From positions 964 through 15,871 of the forward strand of contig DLIM01000028.1 of assembly GCA_002483745.1 (NCBI GenBank): DNA of 14,908 nt. Direction: 5' to 3'. Source of the stretch: Caryophanales bacterium UBA7642 (GTDB taxonomy: Bacteria; Bacillota_I; Bacilli_A; RFN20; CAG-288). Made by a program: the position numbers and the translations under genes. Position 1 is the stretch's first letter; each line of letters begins with the position of its first letter. A model generated the notes under the pieces. It saw only the letters and a program-made list of their open reading frames with translations. It was not told the DNA's origin and made no database searches. Below, in pieces: positions 1 to 6,812 of this stretch.

Positions 1-353
1 ACAAAGGTAGCCTTTTCTCCATAGATAGCTTTTACTACTTTTGGTACAAAATGACGACCATAATTATCCTTACTTCTTTTAATAGCATTAAAGGTTATTC
101 CTAATCCTAATATTAGGAACATAACTGCAAAGATAATGACAGCGTTTATCTGGCCTTGAATGTAGCCAATCAAATAAATGACTATTCCTAAAAGGACAGC
201 CGCACATACCCAAGTTAAAACAATAACTAATAAACGGTCTTTTTTTAGTTTTGGAACTAGGTTTTTGATTTCCTGATCATCAAGAAGAGGTTTAAGCTTC
301 TCTTTGATGTCAGGCTGGCTTTCAATCTTTGAAGCAAAATCTGATTCAAGCAT
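1..353 (-). CDS. Two-helix membrane protein, N-terminal part (DUF3137-like)
   Basis: My translation of the minus strand from the ATG at 353 gives about 117 residues without a stop, running off the left edge. It starts MLESDFASKIESQ and has a charged cytoplasmic-looking region of about 40 residues. Two adjacent hydrophobic segments follow (roughly residues 41-65 and 69-91), then a basic stretch reading NAIKRSKDNYGRHFVPKVV. Two membrane segments followed by a 'YGxxF..KVV' block resemble the start of DUF3137 proteins, but only the N-terminus is visible, so the family call is tentative. The start lies 2 nt after the stop of the DUF523 gene, with an AAAGGAAAA ribosome-binding site inside that gene's end, so the two are probably co-transcribed. 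Function unknown. Confidence 0.7.
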   Translation of the reverse strand, partial: MLESDFASKIESQPDIKEKLKPLLDDQEIKNLVPKLKKDRLLVIVLTWVCAAVLLGIVIYLIGYIQGQINAVIIFAVMFLILGLGITFNAIKRSKDNYGRHFVPKVVKAIYGEKATF

Positions 354-355
354 CT

Positions 356-823
356 TTATTTTCCTTTACTTTCTAATTGCTTCAGTAAGTCTAAGGCTTC
401 CTCTTCGTTAATAACTTTGATTCCTTGCTTCTCTAATTTTCTTGTTGTCATTCCTTTACCGGGAATTTTCTTTCCTGAGAAAGAGCCATCATGAATAAAA
501 TGAGAACCACAGCTTGGAGAATCTTCTTTAAGGATAGCTAACTTTATATGGTAGATATTACAGATAGAGCTAGCCCAGTAAGCACCATTCAGATAATTTT
601 CGGTGACATCCTTACCGGTTTTAGAGATTACTTTGTTATCTTTGATCTCGCTTGGAGTCCTAGGTGTCTTTAAGCCACCTGAAACTTCTGGGCAGACAGG
701 AATCAAATCATAGTACTTAGTTAAGTTGATAATGCCTTTGACTTCTTTAGCAAGACCGTCATAGCGGCATTTCTCTCCTAGAAGGCAGGCAGAGATCAGA
801 ACTTTTTCTTTTTCGTTATTCAT
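356..823 (-). CDS. DUF523 family protein (TudS-like iron-sulfur protein)
   Basis: This 155-residue protein is a complete DUF523 (YbbK-like) domain of normal length. Visible family motifs are ISACLLGEKCRYDG (10-23, with C13 and C19), PVCPEVSGGLKTPRTPSE (42-59, with C44) and LKEDSPSCG (98-106, with C105). Some family members are thiouracil desulfidases (TudS) that hold a [4Fe-4S] cluster through conserved cysteines. The cysteines here fit such a cluster, but the substrate is unknown. It lies 48 nt downstream of the HD-domain gene and 2 nt upstream of the membrane-protein gene. No Shine-Dalgarno is visible; instead a TATAAA lies about 7 nt before the ATG, so either coupled or leaderless translation is possible. 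The family call is firm and the reaction is not. Confidence 0.93.
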   Translation of the reverse strand: MNNEKEKVLISACLLGEKCRYDGLAKEVKGIINLTKYYDLIPVCPEVSGGLKTPRTPSEIKDNKVISKTGKDVTENYLNGAYWASSICNIYHIKLAILKEDSPSCGSHFIHDGSFSGKKIPGKGMTTRKLEKQGIKVINEEEALDLLKQLESKGK

Positions 824-830
824 TTTAAAT

Positions 831-836
831 TTTATA
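831..836 (-). promoter_or_regulatory. Possible -10 box directly before the DUF523 start
   Basis: Read on the minus strand, TATAAA ends 7 nt before the DUF523 ATG at 823, which would place the transcript start within a base or so of the start codon. No ribosome-binding site is seen for this gene. There is no good -35 hexamer, so this could be chance in AT-rich DNA. A short inverted repeat (GACTA, 5 nt, TAGTC; 837-851) lies immediately upstream. Confidence 0.25.
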
Positions 837-871
837 GACTATATCTTAGTCGAAAAGCAGTCTTAATGCTA

Positions 872-1531
872 TCACTTAAGAGGGCAATCTTTACCAATTT
901 CTTTATAAAACTCCTTTAAAAAGCAAATTATATAGTCTTGTCTATCTTTAGCTATCTTTTTAGCTTCACTAGTATTCATCAGTTCATTAAGGTGGAGAAG
1001 CTTCTCATAGAAATGAGCTATTGTGGAAGAAGAATGCTTTTGATATTCCTGATATGATTTATGGGGATTAGCTTTTTCATCTCCTTCATCATAGAGCTTT
1101 CTTTTATGGGCTCCTCCATAAGCAAAAGCTCGTGCTATACCTATAGCCCCAATAGCATCAAGACGATCAGCATCGGTGACTATTTTTCCCTCTAGGGTAT
1201 CAGGAGTTACGGTATCTTCGCATTTATAGGAGACTTGAGAAATGATATGAATCACTTTCTCTTGAGTTTCTTTATCAACGCCTTCGTTAGTCATGAATTT
1301 TCTCGCATTCTGATAGTCGGTGTTATTAGGGAAGAGCTTAAAGTCATCGACATCATGTAATAGACTTGCTAAGGAAACGATAAAGGAATCGGCTTCTTTT
1401 TCAGTCTTTAAGATATCCAGAGCATTCTTGTAGACTCTTAAAGTATGGTCGGAATCATGACCGGAAGAGTCATTCTTAAAGATTTCTTGGATAAAACTCT
1501 TAGCATCTTGGATTATTCTCTCTTGATTCAT
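872..1531 (-). CDS. HD-domain phosphohydrolase, YpgQ/YedJ-like
   Basis: A 219-residue HD-superfamily metal-dependent phosphohydrolase. The metal-ligand pattern is complete: H29 (GHDSDHTLRV), H59-D60 (SLLHDVDDF) and D120/D122 in the TDADRLDAIGAIG block. This arrangement and length match the YpgQ/YedJ group; B. subtilis YpgQ is reported as a Mn-dependent deoxynucleoside triphosphate pyrophosphohydrolase, but that activity is only an inference here. I chose the ATG at 1531 (MNQERIIQ) rather than the in-frame ATG 30 nt upstream (1561), because AGAGAGGAAA sits at ideal spacing before it and a TATAAT would fall inside the longer version. The gene ends with TGA followed at once by an in-frame TAG. 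It is the first gene of the leftward unit and diverges from the S41 protease gene. Confidence 0.92.
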   Translation of the reverse strand: MNQERIIQDAKSFIQEIFKNDSSGHDSDHTLRVYKNALDILKTEKEADSFIVSLASLLHDVDDFKLFPNNTDYQNARKFMTNEGVDKETQEKVIHIISQVSYKCEDTVTPDTLEGKIVTDADRLDAIGAIGIARAFAYGGAHKRKLYDEGDEKANPHKSYQEYQKHSSSTIAHFYEKLLHLNELMNTSEAKKIAKDRQDYIICFLKEFYKEIGKDCPLK

Positions 1532-1549
1532 GATTATTTCCTCTCTTTT

Positions 1550-1555
1550 ATTATA
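1550..1555 (-). promoter_or_regulatory. Candidate -10 box for the HD-domain gene
   Basis: A perfect TATAAT on the minus strand lies 18 nt upstream of the chosen ATG, so the leader would be only about 12 nt, with the ribosome-binding site at its 5' end. I find no convincing -35 hexamer 16-18 nt upstream. Its position supports the shorter start at 1531. Confidence 0.45.
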
Positions 1556-1600
1556 AAACAAGCAGTGAGTAAGATAATAAGAGAAAGCCTAGATTAGAAA

Positions 1601-1609
1601 TGTTAAAAT
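1601..1609 (+). promoter_or_regulatory. Candidate extended -10 for the S41 protease-uvrB unit
   Basis: TGTTAAAAT matches an extended -10 element (TG-N-TATAAT) with one mismatch and lies 29 nt before the protease ATG. There is no clear -35 box, which extended -10 promoters tolerate. No LexA/SOS-type operator is recognisable between this element and the gene, although uvrB is often SOS-controlled. Confidence 0.35.
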
Positions 1610-1638
1610 AGGATATTGCTTAAGAAACGCAATCGCAA

Positions 1639-3126
1639 ATGAAAGAAAAGAAAGAACTCACAAAAGTAAAAAAGGTAGCTATTGTCAGCAGTGTTATTAC
1701 CGGAGTTTTAGCTTTAGCTACCGGTATAGTGACAGGCTATTATATTTACTATGGACAAGTAGGCTCTGAAGGCAGGAAGCTTATTGAGTCTTATGAGCTA
1801 CTTAAAGATAACTGGTTATACGGCAATGAGGAAGAATACCTATTAGATAATGCCACTACTGGATTAGTAAAAGGTGTAGCTTCTACTGATCCCTATACTT
1901 TCTATACTAAGACTCAGGCAGAGCAAGGCTTATCTACCGATGGAAACGGCTTAGGCTTTTCTTCTCATTTCTATGATGGCGGTATTTATATCACTGAGGT
2001 CCATGATGGGCCAAGCACTGGCAAATTAAAGATTGGCGATGTCATTTACGGAGTCACTATCGGAGATAATGACTACTATGACTTTACCACTCATAAATAT
2101 TCCGATGTCTCTGCTTATTTAGCTAGTGTCAGCGATACCACGACTGTTTACCAGTTCAAAGTAGTCAGAGATGGAGTTGAGATTACTCCCTCTATCTCAA
2201 TGACTCGTGGCAAGTATTCTCAGTCTTTGATTGATGTAACGGTTTCTCCTTCCTCTTCCAATGACTTCACTTTAGGAATAAAGATTAATACCTTCTTAGG
2301 TAATCCAACCTCAGCTTTAGATCAGACTATTTCTTATTATCAGAAGCAGACCACGGTCAATAAACTGATTCTTGACTTAAGAGGAAATGGCGGAGGCTTA
2401 GTTGATCAGGCTTCCAGTATGGCAAAGCTTTTTGTTAAGAAAGGCACCTTTATTTATAGCTTAGTAGATAAGAATGGTAAGACAGTTGAGTCTAAGACTC
2501 AAAATTATGATCCTACTTATAGTATTCCTAATTATTCTTTAATTATTGATGAAAATACTGCCTCTGCTAGTGAAATCTTTACTTTAGCAATGAGAGCAGG
2601 GACTAATGCTAAAGTCTATGGCCTTAAGTCTTATGGTAAAGGCATAGCCCAGCAGTTTAAGACCTTCTCTGATGGCTCTACTATTAGATATACTTACGCC
2701 TATGTCTATGGACCTGAAAGAGATAATGAGACGATGTATGATGAAGGCAGTGATGCTGATAAAACTATGTGCATTCATGGAAAAGGCATTATTCCTGACT
2801 ATACTTTTACTACTGATTACGTTTCTCTGCAAAACGTCTATGACTATACTCAGTCTTTGGCTGTTTCAGAAAATGGAATGAATTATCTACTAAATACCTA
2901 TAACGATATTTACTCGGATACGAAGACTTATAATGCTTCCTATCACTTTACTGACTTAGTCTCTGACTTTGCTGATAAGATTAATACTAAATATTCTTTA
3001 TCTATAGCGGCTTTTGATGATACTGGTATTGTCTCTAAAAAACTTAACGATAAGATTGTTAAAGAAAGCTATGATAAGTATCTAAAGTACTATTCTGTTC
3101 TGACTAATGAAGTTATAGGAGCTTAA
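1639..3126 (+). CDS. Membrane-anchored S41 (CtpA/CtpB-type) carboxy-terminal processing protease
   Basis: A 495-residue serine protease of family S41. Residues 1-12 are lysine-rich, followed by one hydrophobic segment (about 13-38) acting as an uncleaved signal anchor, so the rest should be extracellular. A PDZ-like region covers about 103-190 (GLGFSSHFYDGGIYITEVHDG onward), with LKIGDVIYGV as its substrate-groove block. The catalytic core follows: LDLRGNGGGLVDQA (245-258), the nucleophile S309 in ENTASASE, and the base K334 with Q338 in SYGKGIAQQ. These form the Ser-Lys-Gln set known from B. subtilis CtpB. A tail of about 100 residues beyond the core is unassigned. No Shine-Dalgarno is visible, but the signal anchor fixes the start well. 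uvrB begins 2 nt downstream. The physiological substrate is unknown. Confidence 0.95.
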   Translation: MKEKKELTKVKKVAIVSSVITGVLALATGIVTGYYIYYGQVGSEGRKLIESYELLKDNWLYGNEEEYLLDNATTGLVKGVASTDPYTFYTKTQAEQGLSTDGNGLGFSSHFYDGGIYITEVHDGPSTGKLKIGDVIYGVTIGDNDYYDFTTHKYSDVSAYLASVSDTTTVYQFKVVRDGVEITPSISMTRGKYSQSLIDVTVSPSSSNDFTLGIKINTFLGNPTSALDQTISYYQKQTTVNKLILDLRGNGGGLVDQASSMAKLFVKKGTFIYSLVDKNGKTVESKTQNYDPTYSIPNYSLIIDENTASASEIFTLAMRAGTNAKVYGLKSYGKGIAQQFKTFSDGSTIRYTYAYVYGPERDNETMYDEGSDADKTMCIHGKGIIPDYTFTTDYVSLQNVYDYTQSLAVSENGMNYLLNTYNDIYSDTKTYNASYHFTDLVSDFADKINTKYSLSIAAFDDTGIVSKKLNDKIVKESYDKYLKYYSVLTNEVIGA

Positions 3127-3128
3127 AC

Positions 3129-5111
3129 ATGACTGATAAGGATCATCCTTTTGAGTTAACTTCTCCTTATAAGCCAACTGGCGATCAGCCGGAAGCTATT
3201 GATGCTTTAATCAAAGGCTTAAAAGAGAATAAGAAGTGGCAAGTCCTACAAGGAGCTACTGGCACCGGCAAGACTTTCACTATGGCTAATATTATCCAGG
3301 CTGCACAAAGGACAACCCTAGTTTTAGTTCACAATAAAACCTTAGCCGCTCAGCTATATGGCGAATTCAAAGAGCTCTTCCCTAAGAACAGAGTCGAATA
3401 CTTTATTTCTAACTTTGACTTTTATCAGCCGGAAGCTTACTTACCAAAGACTGATACCTATATTGATAAGCAAGTTGTCATGAACAATGAGATTGAAATG
3501 ATGAGAGCTAGCGCTGTTAACTCTTTATTAGAAAGAAAAGATACTATCGTTGTAGCCTCAGTTGCTTCAATTTATGGTTTATCAGACCCGAACGAATATC
3601 GGGACTTAGCTTTTACTTTACATATTGGCGAGCCTTTTAATCCACATGATATAGCTCATAAGTTGGTTATTGCCCAATACAAGAGAAACGACATTGATTT
3701 AGGACCGGGAACCTTTAGAATCAGAGGCGAAGTAATGGAGATATATCCGCCTTCAGGAGATGGTTACATTATTAGAATCTATTCTGATTTCGATGAAATC
3801 TCTGAAATTGATCAGATTAAACCTACTACGGGTGAATTAGTCCACACTGTTGATTATTTTCCGATTTTCCCGGCTCATGAACACGCTTCCGGTTTAGCAA
3901 GAATTCAAACTGCCTGCACCACTATTAGAGAAGAACTGACTGAAAGACTGAAGTTCTTTGACTCGCAAGGAAAACTGCTTGAAGCGGAAAGACTGAAGAT
4001 GAGGACTGAGCATGATTTAGATGCTCTCTCTGAGTTTGGCATGTGCGCCGGTATTGAAAACTACGCTAGACACTTTGATGGCAGAAAGGAAGGAGAGACT
4101 CCTTACTGTCTTTTTGATTACTTCCCTAAGGATTTTATGATGTTCATTGATGAATCCCATGTCACTATTCCTCAGATCGGTGGTATGTTCAATGGTGATA
4201 GAGCTAGAAAAAAGACCCTAGTTGATTATGGTTTTAGATTACCGTCTGCTTTAGATAACAGACCTCTTAAGTTTGATGAATTTGAAAAGAAAATCAACAA
4301 TGTTATCTGCACTTCGGCTACTCCTGGCGATTATGAATTAGGTAAATGCGATCATAAGCCAGTAGAACAGATAATTAGACCGACTGGATTACTAGATCCA
4401 GTCATTGAAGTCAGATACAACACTAACAATCCTATTTATGACTTAATGGAAGAAATCAAGAAGCGAGTAGAAAAGAATCAAAGAGTCTTAGTTATTACTT
4501 TGACAGTCAAAGATGCTGAGAACTTAACTGACTTCTTAAAGACTCATGATTTTAAGGTTGCTTACTTACAGCATGAGATCCTAACTCTCCAGAGAACCGA
4601 GATTATTTATAAGCTTAGAAAAGGTATTTATGATGTCCTAGTTGGTATCAACCTTTTAAGAGAAGGACTAGATATACCGGAAGTTTCCTTAATAGCAATT
4701 CTTGATGCTGATAGGGAAGGCTTTTTAAGAAGTGCAAGATCATTAACTCAGATTGCCGGCCGTGCTGCTAGAAATGCTGAAGGCAAAGTCATTATGTACT
4801 GCGACTCGATTTCTGATGCTATGACTACTACTATTAATGATACCAAGAGAAGACGAGCTATTCAGGAAAAATATAATCTCGAGCATCATGTGACTCCGAC
4901 TACTATTATTAAACCTATTCAGGAACCTATCCATATGGTTGATGATACTAAGAGTAAACACAATACTGAAGGTAAACTTACTAGAAAGGAAACGGAGTTC
5001 CAAATCAGTCAGCTTACTAAGGATATGAATCGGGCTGCCAAGGAACTTGATTTTGAGAAAGCGGCTGAATTAAGGGATGAAATCTTAGAGCTAAAAGCAA
5101 GTTTATCTTAA
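3129..5111 (+). CDS. uvrB: UvrABC excinuclease subunit B
   Basis: A full-length (660 residue) UvrB, the damage-verification helicase of nucleotide excision repair. It is loaded on DNA by UvrA and recruits UvrC. Visible elements: Walker A GATGTGKT (42-49), the beta-hairpin region around FYQPEAYLPKTDTYI (98-112), helicase motif DESH (341-344), the SATPGDYELG block, the helicase motifs LREGLDIPEVS and GRAARN, and a C-terminal UVR domain (about 626-660) for UvrC contact. In the hairpin, the usual tyrosine-rich YYDYY is N-F-D-F-Y (95-99). AGGAG precedes the ATG at good spacing inside the end of the protease gene, so the two are translated from one message. uvrA, a frequent neighbour, is absent here. 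Confidence 0.98.
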   Translation: MTDKDHPFELTSPYKPTGDQPEAIDALIKGLKENKKWQVLQGATGTGKTFTMANIIQAAQRTTLVLVHNKTLAAQLYGEFKELFPKNRVEYFISNFDFYQPEAYLPKTDTYIDKQVVMNNEIEMMRASAVNSLLERKDTIVVASVASIYGLSDPNEYRDLAFTLHIGEPFNPHDIAHKLVIAQYKRNDIDLGPGTFRIRGEVMEIYPPSGDGYIIRIYSDFDEISEIDQIKPTTGELVHTVDYFPIFPAHEHASGLARIQTACTTIREELTERLKFFDSQGKLLEAERLKMRTEHDLDALSEFGMCAGIENYARHFDGRKEGETPYCLFDYFPKDFMMFIDESHVTIPQIGGMFNGDRARKKTLVDYGFRLPSALDNRPLKFDEFEKKINNVICTSATPGDYELGKCDHKPVEQIIRPTGLLDPVIEVRYNTNNPIYDLMEEIKKRVEKNQRVLVITLTVKDAENLTDFLKTHDFKVAYLQHEILTLQRTEIIYKLRKGIYDVLVGINLLREGLDIPEVSLIAILDADREGFLRSARSLTQIAGRAARNAEGKVIMYCDSISDAMTTTINDTKRRRAIQEKYNLEHHVTPTTIIKPIQEPIHMVDDTKSKHNTEGKLTRKETEFQISQLTKDMNRAAKELDFEKAAELRDEILELKASLS

Positions 5112-5116
5112 TCAAA

Positions 5117-5155
5117 GTTTACTCAAAAACTTCTACTAAACGGAACTGAGTAAAC
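5117..5155. repeat. 9-bp inverted repeat between uvrB and the nrdG-type gene
   Basis: GTTTACTCA (5117-5125) and TGAGTAAAC (5147-5155) are perfect complements separated by 21 nt. The repeat starts 6 nt after the uvrB stop. No T-run follows in either direction, so it is not a classical intrinsic terminator. It may be a weak or processed 3' end of uvrB, or an operator upstream of the activase gene. Confidence 0.5.
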
Positions 5156-5207
5156 CTAAAAGACTACTTCTGTACTGATATTCGTAATCATTTAAAGAAA
5201 GGAAAAC

Positions 5208-5213
5208 TATAAT
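5208..5213 (+). promoter_or_regulatory. Consensus -10 box next to the nrdG-type start
   Basis: A perfect TATAAT ends 6 nt before the ATG at 5220. The usual 7-nt distance from -10 to the start point places transcription initiation on the A of the ATG, giving a leaderless message. The only -35-like sequence at 17-bp spacing is TAATCA (5185-5190, 3 of 6). An AAAGGAAAA at about 5198-5206 could be a ribosome-binding site, but it lies unusually far (17 nt) from the ATG. Confidence 0.4.
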
Positions 5214-5219
5214 AAAGAT

Positions 5220-5915
5220 ATGGATTTCTCAGGTTGGGAAAAGCTTTCATTATTAGATTATGATGATCATCTCTCCACGACACTATTCATGGCAGGGTGT
5301 GATTTTAGATGCCCGTTCTGTCATAACTCCTCTCTAGTCTTAGATCCTAAGTCAGCTCCCATCATTAAATGGGCTGATATTATGGACTATCTTAAAAAGA
5401 GAACAGGTGTATTAGAAGCAGTTGTTATTACTGGCGGTGAACCGACTTTAATGCCTGACTTAGAAGATAAGATAAAAGATATTAAGGCTTTAGGATATGA
5501 AGTAAAGTTAGATACGAATGGCTCTCATCCAGAAGTAGTTAAGAATCTAGTTTCTAAGAATCTCATTGATTATTTAGCTATGGATATTAAGAACTCTCCT
5601 AAGAAGTATCCGATGACTATTGGAACGACTAATGTGAATATGGATAAGATCAATGAAACCATTGATTTCCTTATTCATGGTTCTTTAAGATTCGAGTTTA
5701 GAACAACTACTATTGCGGAATACCACGATGAACAGGACTTTGAAGAAATCGGTCAATGGATTAAAGGCGCTAAGAACTTCTTTATCCAAAGATACATTGA
5801 TAATGAGAACTGCATTGCTCATGGCCTTCATATGGTTGATAAAGAGACAGCTACTAAGTTTATGAAGATAATGGAAAAGTATGTTTCTCATGTTGCTTTA
5901 AGAGGATACGATTAA
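5220..5915 (+). CDS. nrdG: Radical-SAM activating enzyme for class III ribonucleotide reductase (NrdG2 type)
   Basis: A 231-residue radical SAM protein. The [4Fe-4S]/SAM-binding cysteines are C27, C31 and C34 in GCDFRCPFCHN, and the SAM-binding GGEP is at 72-75 (VVITGGEPTLMPD). The opening GWEKLSLLDYDDHLSTTLFMAGC matches the NrdG2 pattern (TIGR02495-like, roughly 'SLiDYPGk...vF..GC'), although the usual PGK is DDH. Such enzymes cleave S-adenosylmethionine reductively to place the glycyl radical on anaerobic ribonucleotide reductase, presumably the NrdD at the right end of this window. An alternative is an activase for another glycyl-radical enzyme. An in-frame stop about 25 nt upstream fixes the start region. 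It stands alone between uvrB and a convergent operon and is not adjacent to nrdD. Confidence 0.88.
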   Translation: MDFSGWEKLSLLDYDDHLSTTLFMAGCDFRCPFCHNSSLVLDPKSAPIIKWADIMDYLKKRTGVLEAVVITGGEPTLMPDLEDKIKDIKALGYEVKLDTNGSHPEVVKNLVSKNLIDYLAMDIKNSPKKYPMTIGTTNVNMDKINETIDFLIHGSLRFEFRTTTIAEYHDEQDFEEIGQWIKGAKNFFIQRYIDNENCIAHGLHMVDKETATKFMKIMEKYVSHVALRGYD

Positions 5916-5928
5916 CTTCTTTTTAGTC

Positions 5929-5948
5929 AGCTTCTAGTTCTAGAAGTT
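5929..5948. repeat. Hairpin after the nrdG-type gene
   Basis: CTTCTA (5931-5936) pairs with TAGAAG (5941-5946) across a GTTC loop and extends by two further pairs including a G-U. It lies 13 nt after the activase stop. An upstream AACTTC (5914-5919) could compete for the same arm. No T-run follows, so at best it assists the terminator at 6019-6038. Confidence 0.4.
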
Positions 5949-5980
5949 ATTAGAAGTAAAACAACCAAAACACCTTATGA

Positions 5981-6003
5981 AGATTCAACTAAAGACTGAA
6001 TCT
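5981..6003. repeat. Second hairpin in the convergent intergenic region
   Basis: AGATTCA (5981-5987) and TGAATCT (5997-6003) form a 7-bp stem with a 9-nt loop. There is no T-run. It belongs to a series of three stems between the convergent transcription units (5916-6043). Confidence 0.35.
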
Positions 6004-6018
6004 AGAAACAAAAGAAAA

Positions 6019-6038
6019 GGTCAGCTTCAAAGCTGACC
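6019..6038. terminator. Bidirectional intrinsic terminator
   Basis: GGTCAGCT, a TCAA loop and AGCTGACC form an 8-bp perfect stem. On the plus strand it is followed by TCTTTTTA (ending the activase transcript). On the minus strand it is followed by TTTTCTTTT (ending the sugar transporter operon, whose last stop is at 6044). Arms and T-runs on both sides make this a shared terminator for the two convergent units. Confidence 0.88.
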
Positions 6039-6043
6039 TCTTT

Positions 6044-6811
6044 TTACTTTTTAACAGTTTCCTGTTTCTTATTATTGATCAAATCCAATCGAAGATTAGG
6101 TTCAGTCTCTTTGATTTCAGCAGGATCGTAATCAATATCCCTAAGAGCATACTTGTTAACAACAGAATAGATAGACATCATGCAGGATAAGGAAGTGGAT
6201 GAGAAGGTGATAACTATCAATAGAGGGAAACAATACTCAATAAAGATTAAGGGAACTAAGAAGAGAACAGCGAAGCCTAAATCACAAAGCAATAAGTTCT
6301 TTATATAAGCAATAGATAAAAGAAAGGAATTATGAATACGTGATTTAACAGAAAGATCTAAACGGGAATTTTGAAGGAAATAATAAGCCAAGAACCTATT
6401 TATATATAGTATTAATAGGATTGAAAGAATCATTGGGATTGTAAACCAGATATAGTTTTTGACATTCAGGAAGAAGAAGTAGAAGGCATAACTTAAACCT
6501 GCCATTACTAAAACTGAAAGCAAACCAACTAGGACATTAGGAAGATTAAACTCCTCCTTGAAATGTCTAAAGTAGGCCCGATATCTATGTTCGTTTCTGT
6601 TTTCAGCAATATCTTCATAGACATCATACATAGCGGCTAATCCAGGACCAATAGTAACGATTCCTAAAGAAGTGCCAATGAAAAAGAAGTTCATCAGTAC
6701 AACGGTATCGATATAACCGATAAGGATGTTGATATAGGTTCTAAAAGGACCATCTTTCTTAACGCTCAATCGAGCGTGGAAAAAGCCCTTCTTTTTCGTG
6801 GTAGCTTCCAT
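6044..6811 (-). CDS. DUF624 (YesL-like) membrane protein
   Basis: A 255-residue integral membrane protein with hydrophobic segments at about 26-58, 92-115, 119-145, 163-192 and 194-215, and a charged C-terminal tail. The motif IVTIGPGLAAMYDV (51-64) at the end of the first membrane region is the DUF624 hallmark. YesL-type proteins are frequent partners of CUT1 sugar ABC transporters. Their role is unknown; an accessory or assembly function is often supposed. It is the last gene of the operon, starting one base after the ATPase stop (TAG-T-ATG). No ribosome-binding site is visible, so translation is probably coupled. The bidirectional terminator lies just beyond its stop. Confidence 0.85.
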   Translation of the reverse strand: MEATTKKKGFFHARLSVKKDGPFRTYINILIGYIDTVVLMNFFFIGTSLGIVTIGPGLAAMYDVYEDIAENRNEHRYRAYFRHFKEEFNLPNVLVGLLSVLVMAGLSYAFYFFFLNVKNYIWFTIPMILSILLILYINRFLAYYFLQNSRLDLSVKSRIHNSFLLSIAYIKNLLLCDLGFAVLFLVPLIFIEYCFPLLIVITFSSTSLSCMMSIYSVVNKYALRDIDYDPAEIKETEPNLRLDLINNKKQETVKK

Positions 6812-6812
6812 A

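Noticed and set aside
872..874. Use of the mycoplasma code (TGA as tryptophan)
   Set aside because: Tryptophans in the genes I checked (uvrB, the activase, nrdD, the binding protein) are encoded by TGG. The HD gene ends in TGA; this is weak evidence alone because an in-frame TAG follows at once, but nothing supports reassignment.
1532..1561. Longer start for the HD-domain gene (ATG at 1561)
   Set aside because: The extra 10 residues would include a TATAAT and the ribosome-binding site of the internal ATG at 1531, which has ideal spacing.
5112..5219. NrdR box or riboswitch upstream of the activase gene
   Set aside because: No match to the NrdR-box pattern and no conserved riboswitch architecture; only the 9-bp inverted repeat is present.
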